Shown here: positions 1-12,340 of the stretch, piece after piece
Layout of the letters: the number at the start of each line of letters is the position of its first letter
How positions within the stretch are numbered: position 1 is the stretch's first letter
Assembly: GCA_949361645.1 (NCBI GenBank)
Contig: OX442433.1
Location: 5,821,516 to 5,885,515 of the forward strand
Origin: Spongilla lacustris
Taxonomy: Eukaryota; Porifera; Demospongiae; Spongillida; Spongillidae
DNA length: 64,000 nt
Direction of reading: 5' to 3'
Notes under the pieces: generated by a model
Told to the model about the DNA's origin: nothing
The model's database searches: none
Seen by the model: only the letters and a program-made list of their open reading frames with translations
Position numbers and translations under genes: made by a program

Positions 1-1660
1 AATAATTATTGAGGATTGTAGAACGTGAGAAGCAAAGGTCGAAACAGGTTATTGCATAATTTCAATTGTGCACACTAAATGGACTTTGATATTTATATGA
101 TTATATACATCCCTTTTTGGTGCATTTATCAAAGAGCAGGTTTATAGCTGAATTTTTCTTTTGCTAAAATGCATTGCACTAGTTTTTTTTTTACCATTCT
201 TTGTAGTGACAGCAGCTGACATGTACATCCATACTTCCTCTTTGATATAAAGTGACCTGGCCGCTAGGTGTTGACCCCTTCAACCTGTTAGAAAGCCATT
301 GTTGTTAGCATTCATTGTCATTAAGATTTATGCATATTAATAAAGTAGCTAGAGTGGGAATAATGCTTAGCCCATCATTCGCATGTACAGAGAGAGAGCC
401 ATGTACTGCATTCTAGTGTGGTGTCGTGTCATATCAATAGCCTATAACAGCATGTGCACTTAGTTCTTATGTCAATCAGGAAGCACTACAAGGATGTGGG
501 TGTACCACCTATGGTTGCCTGAATACATGTTCTTAAGTTGAAGCAGTGTGATGGTATGTTTGTGCAGGTGCAAGGGTACATGCATGTAAAGGATACAGGG
601 GGAGTGCACAGGGTGGGTGTGTACAAGGAGTGTGTGAAAAGGAAGTAAGTGTGCACTGGGTGGGTGTGTACGTGTAAGAGAACGCGTGAAGCCCATAAAT
701 AATATGAAGCATTGGAAACCAACCACTGTGAAATACTACAATTTGCAGCACAATATTGCTTTTGGATGCTTCCGCGTATCAATGGCACTTCAGCTTCTTG
801 ACATGTGCAAGTACAGATCTCTTAACATCTGAGAAAAAGGTTCAGTCTTGGCCAAACCTACATATATTTCTCTATGCTGAAACTTCTTTATTTAGGAGGT
901 ACAATTATGTGAGAAGATATTTATATAAACTGATTTTGAAGTTATGAGGTGAGCAAAAGTTGACCAAACTCAGAAACCTTGTACACATTTTTTATTTTGC
1001 ATTTTAAACCATGCCCAATTTATGTCAATGGCAACCATTTTGTTTACCAAACATGACTCCACAAAAACTAAAATGAAATACTGGGCACTCAACATAGACA
1101 CAAATAATAATATTCACCCCTTTCTATGCTATTAAAGATGGACATCTACACAAATGCTATTTTATTATAGGTGGAAGTAGAGAAGAAACAAATGCCGGCT
1201 GTACACTTGTTTCAGAGAAAGCTAATCCAGTTTTTGACATATTAAAAAGACAAAAGAAGGTATTTTTATGCTTCGGATGGCACAACTTTTTTAATTAACA
1301 TCTGCCATCATGTGGAAGAGTTGTGTAAGCCAATTTAAAGCTGCAGATGGAAGGCTTGAACTACTTAAATGCTAAACTTGTATCAGATTATCCCATACGT
1401 AATGACACAAACTTTTAAGGCATTTCCGCACTAGCAAAGGCAAACCTGATCGATCAGTATTGTGGTTATGTTGAAATGTGCTGGGTGTATGTCAAACAAT
1501 ACTGCAGGCAGCATTGTGGACACAGTATCAATACTCTTTGAACTGTATTGCCTTCAACATGCCTTGTCAGAACAGCAACTGACAGTGAAGCAACATACTT
1601 TAGAATATACTATACAACTGTCCCCTTCAGGGACATAGCATTCAGTCTGGCCGGTCCGGC
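1..1660. other. No gene recognised
   Basis: AT-rich sequence with only short ORFs on both strands and no splice-compatible homology that I recognise. A TG-rich stretch near 590-670 gives the longest chance ORFs. The copy of ATGGCCGGACCGGTT at about 1660-1675 recurs near 3094-3108 and suggests dispersed repeat material at the right end. Confidence 0.6.
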
Positions 1661-1760
1661 CATGGCCGGACCGGTTTTAGCTAGAAACAATTGAAATTAT
1701 TAATGATTATGATAATTATTGCGTATTGGAAATGATCGACAACAATGAATGTGCAACCAC

Positions 1761-2725
1761 CTCAGGGGCGGCGGAGCAGGGGGGGGCAGGGGGGACTAAT
1801 GCCCCCCCAAATATCGAGGTGGGGGGGCTCAGCCCCCCTTGCGCTACCATCAGGTTATGAATAACTTTAATCTTATTGCGAGCGCGTGTTCTCCGAGATT
1901 GTTGTACTGCTTCAGCTTGTGACTGTGAGTTTAGTCTCGCAAGCCAGACCTACTTAACGATCGATATACAATGGACTGGGGACTAGGATAAGTACTAAAT
2001 GTCTTGGTCCCCAGTCCATTGTAATCAATAACAAAGTAGATCTGGCATGGCTTGCAATATTTATCGGTATTTTGTTTGGGTGTGCATGTGTATACGGATG
2101 AAATGAATTAAGGCAGGTTCTATTGCTTGAATGATGGTCCGTTCCGAAGAAAGATACTAAAGGCAAAGGTTACAAAGTGCGGTTTTGAATTGGGGGAACG
2201 AATTCGAAGAGAGTAGTTCTGTGAGTTGTCGAGGCAGCACCCTTAAAAACTAAATACATCAAAATCAAACGCAAGTATAGACATTATTTACCTATTTGAG
2301 AATTGAGATCCTCCATGACAGAAATGAAGAAGATTTAATAACTGCTTCATCTTGCATGTGCATAAAGAACTAGCAATCTGGAGGATGAATTAAATGATCA
2401 TGCAGCGATTCGGTACATTTCCCACCAGAAAAAAAAGGCCCATGCTTAAACGAGCACATTAACATAATCATGAAATCATGAACGCAGTTGCGTGCTATTC
2501 TTTAAAATCTTGTTGGAGTACCGGTTCTTTTCTGAAATGCCGTTGAAACAGGGTACGCGGAAGCATGAACGATTACGAAGATATGCTTGTTTTTTAAAAC
2601 ACGGACCATTTTTTTCCCGGTGGGGGCAGAGGGAGGGGGGTACGGTATGCCATGGGTATGAATATAATTATCTTTTTTACCACTGCCCCCCCAAATATGG
2701 ACACCCTCCGCCGCCCCTGCTGAAT
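1761..2725. mobile_element. hAT-like terminal-inverted-repeat element with G-rich ends
   Basis: The left end contains CAGGGGCGGCGGAG followed by long G runs and CCCCCCCAAATAT. The right end near 2687-2724 carries the inverted version: CCCCCCCAAATAT followed by CTCCGCCGCCCCTG. Ends starting CAGGGG are typical of hAT-type DNA transposons, so a non-autonomous hAT-like element of about 0.96 kb is inferred. No transposase ORF is visible, and I could not see a matching 8-bp target duplication, so the exact limits are uncertain. Confidence 0.45.
1935..2060. repeat. Foldback inverted repeat nested in the G-rich element
   Basis: TACAATGGACTGGGGAC at 1967-1983 is answered by its exact reverse complement at 2007-2023. 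Outside it, GCAAGCCAGACCTACTT (about 1940) matches in inverse a diverged copy at about 2033-2056. The nested structure looks like a small MITE inserted in the larger element. Confidence 0.55.
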
Positions 2726-2989
2726 CGTCTCATACTTGAATGACTTTGGCAGCTCACAAGTAAGTACAGTACTCGTTAAAGTACCATCCAGAGCCAAGTT
2801 AATTATTCACGCTCATGGTATACAAGTATTGTGGCCGTTATTCGTTTCCTGTGACTCATAGCAATACATGTGTAACGAATATTAATGCTCACACAATAAT
2901 ATGTATACCATGCGCATAACACACATGACACGCTTAATGTGTAACACACGCACTTTTTGTGTAGTTTTTGTAGGTTTTACGTATCAAAA

Positions 2990-3110
2990 AAGCATTAGCT
3001 CCTGGGGCTCTGGCCCAAGCTCCCCCATACTCCCTAGCTGGCAGGGAGGGGTGCCCCCTCCCTCACCCTCCCCGGAACTTTCTACATCTTCACTATGGCC
3101 GGACCGGTTC
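2990..3110. repeat. G/C-rich dispersed repeat fragment
   Basis: The block beginning GCATTAGCTCCTGGGGCT resembles the block at 63928-64000, which begins GCGTTAGCTTCTGGGGCT and also continues into a CCC-rich stretch. It ends with ATGGCCGGACCGGTT, also present near 1660. It is a fragment of a repeat family present several times in the window, with no coding content. Confidence 0.45.
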
Positions 3111-3309
3111 TTTTATCGATGCTACGGCCCTGCCCTTACCATCAAGCCAATAACAACACTTTTAACATTGACATTCATGTTTGTACATGTATACATGTAG
3201 CAATATTTATTTACAACTTGTATTCTTCATGTCTTATATTATTTATTTGGAATAACTATTACACAAGCGCAACAATAACTAAACACAAGTCACAAAACAA
3301 CATACAAAC

Positions 3310-4253
3310 TCAAATGTATTCCTGATGAGGGCAGGAAAGTCTGCACAAAATAGCCCTCACATTTGCCCTAACTAAATGGAGATTGAGCCGGCCATACAGC
3401 TCGGATAATACCACGGATTTGGGCCTGGATGAAGAAGTGGCTAGGCAAGAGGCCAACATGGAAAATGCCTCCAAAGCCTCCTTCCCCCATGCTCCGTACG
3501 ATTCCACCACCAGAGGGATACAGATCCACCCTAGATCACTACACTTAGCATCATTAGCCTCATGCTTTCGGAGCTCAGTGGCATGTGCAGCTGCTCCAGC
3601 AGTTACTCCCGCTTCAGAAAGAATTTTGGAGTTTAGCGGTGACGTAACTGATAAGTCACAGGCTGCAGTTTTGTCCAGAACCCAGTTGGAGATGAGAACA
3701 TCCGCAGGACGAGAATGGCTGTGATCAGAAGTGAGGTTGCAACCAGTTTCCACTTGAACACTAAAATGGGCTCGCCTACATGTTTCAGCCAATATATCCC
3801 TCAACTTGTTGTGGCGAAATACTACATCCCCACCATGCTTACATGTAGTGGGCCAAGGGGATCCAACATCTTATCTGGGCAGAGGGCACAAGGAGAACCC
3901 TCAGCTGTGTCAAGCCCCAGCCTCCACTTCAATGCTGTCTGAAATACTGGGGGTCTAAGTGCAAACCTTGACCTTCAGATGGAATAACCGTCAGCCATGA
4001 TGAAGCATGTGGGGAGGATGCTGATAAGAGACGGGCTCTGTCGGCAATAGACAGAGAACCCAAGAGAACATTGAATAAATGATTGTCCAACATATTGGAA
4101 AGAGCCTTCTGTGAATGAAACTAAAGAGCTGATATGGATGATGTCCGAAGGATGAACTGATGAATTGAACATCTCTATTGCCTGGAGAAGATGTGCATTA
4201 GAGTCGGAAGCATGTTTTATGTTAGCTTCCCACAATGCAGACCATCTCTTCAC
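3310..4253 (-). pseudogene. Decayed retroelement C-terminal ORF
   Basis: A 164-residue minus-strand reading (3804 to 3310) contains segments such as SRPADVLISNW, CDLSVTSPLN, AAAHATELRKHEAND, LGWICIPLVVESYGAWG and LYGRLNLHLVRANVRAILCR. From memory, this is a C-terminal domain common in retroelement-derived ORFs of sponge and cnidarian genomes. Upstream in other frames lie CALCPDKMLDPLG and a C-K-H-G-G-D stretch, separated by a frameshift near 3840, and further back (to about 4253) another frame with weaker resemblance and a stop. The element is therefore truncated and dead. The family name is inference from memory; the domain order and breaks are seen directly. Confidence 0.6.
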
Positions 4254-4259
4254 TGTTAC

Positions 4260-4970
4260 TGCAGGGTCATTCTAGGAAATTTGTACCACCTAAATCTCAT
4301 ATTCTAACACCACTTCCCATATATATTCTCCTGTATAAAAAAACTCAAAATCACTTAATATATTGTCACGGTCCAAGGTCAGGCACGAGTCAGCTAGCGC
4401 AATCACAATAGCAAAATATTACAACTTGATATGTTCTTAGCAACCGGGATCATGCACGTCTTAAATACACAGCAATAATACAACACGAATAAAACAAAAG
4501 ATCTGCATCGGTATGGCCCAGCGAGCTGGTACATGTATAGACACAAAAGGGTAGCATTCTGACGGTGGAAGGCTTCCACCACAATAATGCCTTGAAGGGG
4601 GTAATTAATACTTCATCAATTCCCATGTTACAGTCCTTCACATCATGCATAACCCGAAGTTGTACCGTTTATTAACTACAACCCTCTGAATAATTATTTT
4701 TTGGGACAACTTGGACCTTTATAGAATAGAATTGCTTGGCCATTGTTGTCTGTATATTTTTGTACACATTTATGGATGCTATGTTGGTATACATAGCAGT
4801 GATGAACTTTATAATCTTGAACTGTTTTATTGGGATTTAATAACTGATGAATTTGTGATCAGTTTTGTTGTTTCAAAAAATAACATCATCCATTTTTAAC
4901 CAAACATTTAGGGTGGGTAGATGCTAGTACCAATAGGGTACTTAGCTGATCAGATGTGTGGGATTCTCAT
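4260..4970. other. No gene recognised
   Basis: AT-rich stretch with only short ORFs on both strands. No homology or repeat structure stands out. Confidence 0.5.
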
Positions 4971-4974
4971 GCAC

Positions 4975-5130
4975 ATCAGCTCAAATGCTGGCAGCCATCT
5001 TTAATCCTCCTAGTGTTTGTTTAGTGTGTTTTCATAGTCACTAAGATAAGCCACTATGAAAACACACTAAACCAACACTTGACTCAAAAAAGGGAGATTA
5101 AAAATGGCTGCCAGCATTTGAACTGGTGCC
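4975..5130. mobile_element. Foldback element (MITE-like), about 155 bp
   Basis: The two arms are inverted copies. The left arm contains CAAATGCTGGCAGCCATCTT and then TTTAGTGTGTTTTCATAGT. The right arm contains ACTATGAAAACACACTAAA and then ATGGCTGCCAGCATTTG. The loop is about 12 bp near 5041-5052, so nearly the whole element would form one hairpin. No coding content; class unknown. Confidence 0.65.
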
Positions 5131-8006
5131 CCACTGATAAACATTCTACATGTACATATGTACATGTAGCAATGTTTGATGGTTTTGCCACATTGTCTAA
5201 GTCCTTATCTGAAGCTCTGTATGCCAAACTCCTTTTGCTGTTCTTACAGTGAATCACTCGAAACGTTACCCCGGTAGTCCGGTACACATGCGCAGACACA
5301 AAAGAATGTGCCACGGTACTTAACAAACAAGGGCCAGGATCTAGAGAAAGGACTTTTTAGCCCACGTGGCTATTTGGAAGTGTTGTCTTTGAAAGTGAGA
5401 GCTGCGAACCCACTTTTTCCTGTCTAGGTATAAATCACCACCATTTACATGCCAGCATAGCACTCATCTAAAGTCCAGATAGCTTGACTTTGACAAGCTA
5501 CAATAAGAGCAGCGAAAGTAGTAAAGGCTTTAAAGCTTTGGCTCAAACAGATAAGGTCTTATTAAAATGTAAAACCATCAAATGCTGAAACAGAAGAATA
5601 TTGAAATGGCAGAATGCAAAATGAAAAACTTTGTTTTCTGTACCCCGTGGGGTATGAACATGCCTGACAGAGGACACCGAGGACATTAGACATTAAATGC
5701 AAACTGGCCCATATCCTAAAGTTATACATGTACATGTACAATACAAATATATCAAGCAATAGTGGCTTTGGGCACAGCGCATGTGTGTGCACTACAACAA
5801 TGCACATTGGATATACACCTATCTTCAACTAACCTGTTCATTCCCAACTCCAAAGTCATCCTTCTAACCTGAAAGAAAATTGTGCATCAAAATGTATGTT
5901 TTCATACAGACATTGCACAGTGGTTTAAAAGTAAGGTCCATGCTAACATTTCTGTGTTAAATCAGATACATGTATGTTAGAAGAATCTGTTAAATATATC
6001 CTTGGCATTGTACATCAATTGGCTGCATCTGTTAAAGATGCAGCTCAATCACACTTTGCTAGAAAGCAGGCATACCTACATGTAATATAATGTTATGACA
6101 ATAGGGTAGTGTTCTGAATGTGTACAAATGTTGCTTCTTTTCTCAGATCGTAGTAAACCACTTGATTGATCTGCACAAACATCAATTCAATGAGTTGTAC
6201 CTGTTTCTGCTTACTCGTTAAGCATTTTAAGATACTACTACAGTTAAGCTTTCAGGCTGAATAGGCATGGATCGCTCCGCAATATAAAAAGTCACAGATA
6301 ATTATAAAAAAGCGTGCTAGCATATCAATGTTGGGATTTAGTAATAACTTAAATGAGCCCGTGTAAGTAGGTGTAGTTTGGTTCTAGCCTATTAGTGACA
6401 CCAAACAGAAAGCAAGGCAATATCGGCAAGTATTTTAGGAATGGAAGAGGTATCCTTTTCTCCAATTGGCCCTCGTTTGTCCACACCAAGGAAAGCTAGG
6501 CAATACAAAACAACGTTTCCACATTTAGCTAGCCTTTCATTGCATAAAAAGTACATTCTAAAGACATTAACTATAATAAATTTGGTATAATTCAAAAGAC
6601 ACGAGAAAACGCTTATATTTTTGTTTCATTAGACGTATAGTTTCACAACATATTATTTGCTCAAGGGCAACACACTCAAGTATGCCCACCCGCTTGCAAT
6701 TTTCTTCATACTGGAAATAACTGTTAGTAGTATGGATAAATGGCATTCAATTGGCATACCTCATATGTATTATCCTGTGTTACCCTTGGAGAACGTTTTT
6801 TCCCCAAGGGACATTTGCTGGCCTCTAACTGTCAGTGATATTATTATCTGATCTCAACATCCACCTGTTCTTAACTGATTGTGCTTCATACACTTTATAT
6901 AATGTGATGCTTGAGCAGATAGACAATTAAGTACATGTAGTTAGTGTCCTGAAGCTTGAACAGTTTATTAGATTTTATACAATGCAAGTGTATGCTTGTG
7001 AATGAGTAGCAGTTATTTTGTTGTGGTTTGAGCCCAAGGGTCAATGTCATTAGGTTTTAAGTTCAACTATACAATTTGTCACATTCTTTGTATCCCAATT
7101 TTTTTATCATTTATATGTGTGTATATGTGTGCTCAGTTCTCTCTTGTCAAAACTTATCACCTACTTATTTTTGTTTTTGCCTTATGTAATGTATTCCCTG
7201 TTTATTGTTATAACATTATATAAAATTACAAGCTTTATAAAGATGGGGAAATTTCCTCATGAATTGCATGTCCCGTTGTGTGGTACTAAATAATATTGTG
7301 TCAAAACCTACATGCAGTGTTAGAATTATACTTTTAAAAAAAAGATTCCGCACTTCGTATGGGATGGGGGGGGGGGGGGGGGGCACATCCCCCTCCCCCA
7401 CCCGCCCGTGTCTGCACTTCCTTTTCCAATTCCTCCCTCATTTATACTAATGAAATACTTTCAGCCCCTACACTTTTAATCACCTTCCTATGCCTATGCC
7501 TTGGGGACCTGGTGGCCAGTGGAACTATCACCACCACCAGAGATATAACTGCCACAGTGCTTTCCCCCATAGTGTAGGTCAATAGCAGTATTTTAGAACC
7601 CCTCTATGAACACTGCCAAAGACCTCAAGGGTGTAGAGGGTTTTTATGGGAGGTCAATGGACCCACCAAATCACAATCAAAGCCATGTTTTGTTCTACAC
7701 TCACTTAGTCTAATGTACTGCACTCTTTGCTTGCACGAATTTGATTCATCCTCAATCCCACCATGTTTCATTTACAGAGCTCTGCACAATCATGTATACA
7801 TAATCATAGTGTGGCTGGAGTTGATTTACTTTGTACCAAACAGGAACAGATGACATTCTTGGGATCCACAAAGCAAGAATATAATTAAAGGTGTAGGGGG
7901 TAATGTTAAGAGGGTAGGTGCTTGTCTGAAAAATTATATTATTTAAAGGGACAAGATTCCACAAATTGTGGACATTTGGAGAGTTTACAAATATTGGGGA
8001 TAAGAT
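5131..8006. other. No gene recognised
   Basis: Long AT-rich interval. It contains an 18-base G run at 7366-7383 inside a G/C-rich patch, possibly another transposon end, and several TACATGTA motifs (for example near 5150-5168 and 5728-5740). ORFs are all short and show no recognisable domain. Confidence 0.5.
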
Positions 8007-8982
8007 CAGGGCTGCCTGCGATATATCGCGATATGCGATATATCGCGATATTTTTTGGTCATATCGCGATACAAACGTACATGGATATACGGAGATAGAC
8101 GGAAGAATAGACGGAGAAAGACGGAAATATACGAGAAGTCAGTGCTGGGCCACACGCATACATTCGAATTCCGCTGCTGTGCTGTGTTTATATATACTGT
8201 AAATTATCCGCCCCCGTCGAAATAAAATCAGCCGCCCGTGTAAGTATTTAGCCGTCAGTGTAACCGAGAACGCTTATAATAAGTACCCCTTTTTCATCAT
8301 ATTATACATGTATTATTTCCTGAGAAATATTGTCACGAAAGAGTTCAGGGTGATGGAGATAATATCGTTAAACACGAGTCTTTTTTCGATGAGGAAGATG
8401 CATGGGGCTACTTGTATAGTGGCAAAATTACAACACGACCATAAAATCATTATGGAATCATTATGTGATCGGAAAGCATATAATTGAAGTTCAATCACGC
8501 CGTGATTTAATCTTCTCTTAAATTTATTTCCTGCATGTGATATTATGCCACAAAAAATGTATTTATCCAGCCGGTCGAATAAGTGACTTCATTTTCTGGT
8601 GTATAACGCATGCCATGGAGCAAGCCCTTTCTAAAGGTACAGTCGAGGCTAAGCTGGCTAGATACTTCCTTATACCATTTTGGTAACACTCTATTCATGT
8701 ATACCGGTATATGTACCAATGTACAGTGTCTCTCCCCCCCTCCCCACCCCCCGGGCCGGCCTCCCCCCTCCCGCGCCCTATAGCATTTTTATGTGTTTGT
8801 TCTTGTGTCGCCACCACAACAACGCAGCCTCAACTTGCATGAAAATTGAGTGGTTATTGATAAATAATTGCTCGATGAATATACTTAAAAATATCGCGAT
8901 ACAATATCGCGATATTTTACTCATATCGCGATGTATCGCGATATAGGCGATATCGGCTAAAGACCATATCGTGGCAGCACTG
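8007..8982. mobile_element. TIR element with clustered CGATATATCG palindromes
   Basis: The left end reads CAGGGCTGCC and is followed by several ATATCGCGATAT-type palindromes (8017-8075). The right end (about 8886-8982) has the same palindromes in inverse orientation and finishes GGCAGCACTG. The ends are therefore inverted repeats of at least about 60 bp with subterminal palindromes, a layout like non-autonomous hAT elements. Between them I see no transposase. The 8-bp flanks do not match, so either the limits are slightly off or the target duplication has decayed. Confidence 0.6.
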
Positions 8983-9985
8983 ATCCTAGACATACCCACG
9001 GCCAGCCTTGCATTCGTCGAAATACGTCTAGCTTCATCCCCCCCGTCCAGACAATTTATATCACCCAAAATGGTACAGGCATAGTGCACAACCCATTATT
9101 TAAAGGTTCACCTGAGCCCACCTCACCTTTGAAAAAGTTCCACAGTGGCTGTGCAGTACCAAGCTATACGTTCAATTCCAGACTAGATATAAAGAGAAGA
9201 TGTCATTAACAGGGCAAAATACAAGAGACGGGCGACACTTAGAACGTTCATTTCAAATGAACTTCATAATGCATGCTTACCTTCCCTTCCTACGCTAGAC
9301 ATGTATCTTCTCAATGTAATACCGTAAATCGAAATTATTAGACGTTCTTACGATCACAATTCCACAAAGGGACTGGGAACGAGTGCATTCCAATGTTACG
9401 GTGGCGTATAAACAAATAAACGTCATAAAATGTGGGCGTATAAACAAGGTTACATCAGCATCACGTGCGCGTCCAATACAACACATTTAGTGTTGTACAA
9501 TCAGGAAGATAGTGAGCACATGGAAGAAGATATTTCCGCTTTGCCACATCGTAACTTAGAATCTAAAATGAGGACAGAAATACAAATTTTCATCCAAATA
9601 CTACAAGGACTTTGCAATGTACAAACAAAAAAATGTTCCCTGGAGTTTTTTTCCCTTAGCCGCCACCTATCTTCAATTTTTTTATATCTTGAACCGATCT
9701 CCATAACTACATAGTGCGCAAAGCTCAAACTGCTCATGGATCTTGCAGATTTGAAACCTTAACTCCATTGTGTTCATGAGTTGCATAACAGAATGTCATT
9801 TCAACCTTATGTTACTTGCAGTAGTACGGAAACGTAAAAATATCATATGCATGTGACACATCAAAAATTCACAACTGATACACAAATGCATGCTGAATCC
9901 AAAAATGTAATTGGTTTTTTCACATCATGTTTGGTTGCAGAGTTATGACTAAAATACTGAAATTTCTCTTTTTATTTTTAATATA
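8983..9985. other. No gene recognised
   Basis: Short ORFs only (up to 94 codons) with no domain that I recognise and no clear repeat. Confidence 0.5.
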
Positions 9986-10800
9986 TATGGGACAGTTTCA
10001 GAGAAAATGGCCCTTCGTTTATAATTATAAAATCGTATAAAATTGCATTGCATTTGAATCGCAATAACTTCCGAACGGTTAAGGCTACCGACTTTCTATT
10101 TTCAGCACTCCATACCACACCATTTCTCTACGTTTAAATACATTTTGGGGTCTTGCACTTGCTCCGTGCTCATATTGCAACGTCCGATACCCCACCGGGT
10201 TCAAACCCGACATAACTTTCTGTAGGAGTAATGAAATTGCCTCAAATTCGGTTTGTAGGTAGGGAGGTCCTATACCTATCAATTTGTTCTGTTCGTTAAT
10301 TTTTATGCCATCCGTTACGGAGATACAGTTGAACAAACTACGTGCACGTTTTCCCGCCAATGTTATAATCTCCGCCTCCCCATACATTGAGCGGAACGCA
10401 ATTTGCCCAAATCCTTGGCGCGAAACGAGCGCGAAAATGTGCACGTAGTTTGTTCAACTGTATCTCCGTAACGGATAGCATAAAAATTAACGAACATAAC
10501 AGATAGATAGGTATAGGACCTCTCCACCTACAAACCGAATTTGAGGCAATTTCATTACTCGTACAGAAAGTTATGTTGGGTTTGAACTCGGTGGGGTATC
10601 GGACGTTGCAATACTGGCACCGAGCAAATGCAAGACTCCAAAATGTATTTTACCGTAGAGAAATGGTGTGGTATGCAGTGTTGACAATAGAAAGTTGATA
10701 GCCTTAACCGTTCGGGAGTTATTGCGATTCAAATACATAGCAATTTTATAAGATTTTATAATTATAAACGAAGGGCCATTTTCTCGGAAACTGTCCCATA
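9986..10800. mobile_element. Long inverted-repeat (foldback) element, about 815 bp
   Basis: The arms of roughly 375 bp (9986-10362 and about 10432-10800) are inverted copies with a spacer of about 70 bp. The outer ends are TATGGGACAGTTTC and its complement. Internally, CCGTTACGGAGATACAGTTG on the left is answered by CAACTGTATCTCCGTAACGG on the right. A TA dinucleotide flanks both ends, which would fit a TA target duplication. The ORFs inside the arms (119 and 91 codons) are mirror products of the palindrome and not likely to be genes. Confidence 0.75.
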
Positions 10801-11920
10801 TAGCAGATACATAATACAGCAAGCATGTAACACAAAAACAGTTCAAAGGGGCTCGATCCTACTAAGGATGGCCGATGCCACTGATTTTTATTTTTTAATT
10901 TTTTTACTCTCTGTGATAAGCTCTGTAGGCGGGTAAATAATGTATGTCTGTTTAAAATAATTTTCGTAATTCCTTGTTTTCTTATTTTTACTCGACTTAC
11001 TTTTCCAAAGTATAGAGGTGTTATTAGTTTTAATTGCATGTAACCAAGTCCCCTTTCATTGAATAGGTATTTAAAATGTGCTTGTTGCAGCACATCAAAA
11101 CCTACTTGCCAGCATTTCTGCAAAAGCAGAAGACATGCACACTTAGTTCTGCATCTTGTGGCGTCTGCATTCAATGCGGTGACTCTACGGTACTTTTTTT
11201 AAAAGTAATTACGTATCCATCATTAGAAAAGATTTGACTCTCAAGTTTGGACATTTAATATTTTCAGCAATAGGCAAGCACCCAATAGAGACATTGCAAG
11301 TCATTTTAATTGGTTAGTATTAGCAGTAGTTTTGAAGACATAAATAAAAGGATTATACATTAAATATCAATGCTATTCAGGTGCACAGTCGGATTGCATG
11401 AAATTATGGCTTTGCCCATAGTGTATAGCATGTACTTTCTGGTATTCCTTTCAGGGAATTAAACTACAGCAGAGATATCGAAAAGGTATGGTGCTGATGA
11501 AAATTTTTGTAATCATGTTTAGTTTCCAAAACGTCTGACACTTCATCCACTTGCATTGGTCCAAGCAGCCAAGGCCGGCACTACTTCAATAGAAGGCCTT
11601 TTGCATGCAAAGCAACCCACCTTATGCATTTACCTCCAGTCTCATTAATCCTACTGCATGAAGAGATTACTGCTTACAGTGCTGTAATGTCACAGGATCA
11701 TAACAGGGCACATTGTGGAGACTATGTGAAACTTCGTCTCAGTGACAGTGGAGTACATACCCTGGAATTTTATTACTTGCCCCTATAAATGTTAAAAACA
11801 TGGGGGGGGGGGGGGGTTTAAGAATCTGATCAGACATCTTCGCGCATTTTCTTTCGTGCTGTACTAGCTGTCCCAGCTCTTATAGCAACTTGCTTTTAAG
11901 CTTTGTCTCTAATTCCAAAT
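10801..11920. other. No gene recognised
   Basis: Contains a 142-codon minus-strand ORF (10746-11174) that overlaps the foldback element and has no recognisable motif, and a 15-base G run at 11802-11816. No supported gene. Confidence 0.45.
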
Positions 11921-11923
11921 GCT

Positions 11924-12140
11924 TTAGAAACACCCCCGGCACATTTTTCCATAATTTGACAGGTCATGAAGATCAAATTGACACACCCTTGGAGTGGACG
12001 ATAGTTCTCGCTCCACTAATTGACGCCAACACTTGACCACACCATCCGCGATGTTATAGGAACCTTCACCAAGGCCTCGCCGTTCTTGTGGAGTCTCTGT
12101 AATGTCCACGCAATGCTGCATAAGGTACTGCTCGCCGCCA
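11924..12140 (-). CDS. Possible small exon or ORF, unrecognised
   Basis: This minus-strand stretch is open in two frames. One, starting at an ATG near 12143, reads MAASSTLCSIAWTLQRLH. The other contains ETPQERRGLGEGSYNIADG and VVKCWRQLVERELSS, a composition typical of real protein. I do not recognise a family, and I cannot decide the frame or find flanking exons. It abuts the MITE on its right. Confidence 0.25.
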
Positions 12141-12142
12141 TG

Positions 12143-12340
12143 ACTAGTCTGGGAACCCGACTAATGGTTGAGCAAATTCCGCAAACATATTCATATTTAC
12201 CAATTAACTTTCCTTGGGAACAAATTCGTTACGCCAGAGATCATATATAATAATTAATACATGTATATGATCTCTGGTTACGCGCAGGTTACATGTATCA
12301 GACTGATAGTCTCAAACCATCAGTCGGGTCCCCAGACTAC
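12143..12340. mobile_element. MITE with nested palindrome, about 200 bp
   Basis: The left terminus TAGTCTGGGAACCCGACTAA has an inverse, slightly diverged partner at about 12305-12340. Inside, ACGCCAGAGATCATATA near 12232-12248 is answered by TATATGATCTCTGGTTACGC near 12265-12284. The whole element can fold into a long hairpin. No coding content. Confidence 0.6.

Noticed and set aside
486..788. Overlapping minus-strand ORFs rich in His, Thr and Pro
   Set aside because: They arise from a TG-rich stretch. Several frames are equally open and no domain is visible.
10085..10444. 119-codon ORF in the foldback arm
   Set aside because: A mirrored counterpart exists in the other arm, as expected from the palindrome. 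No homology recognised.
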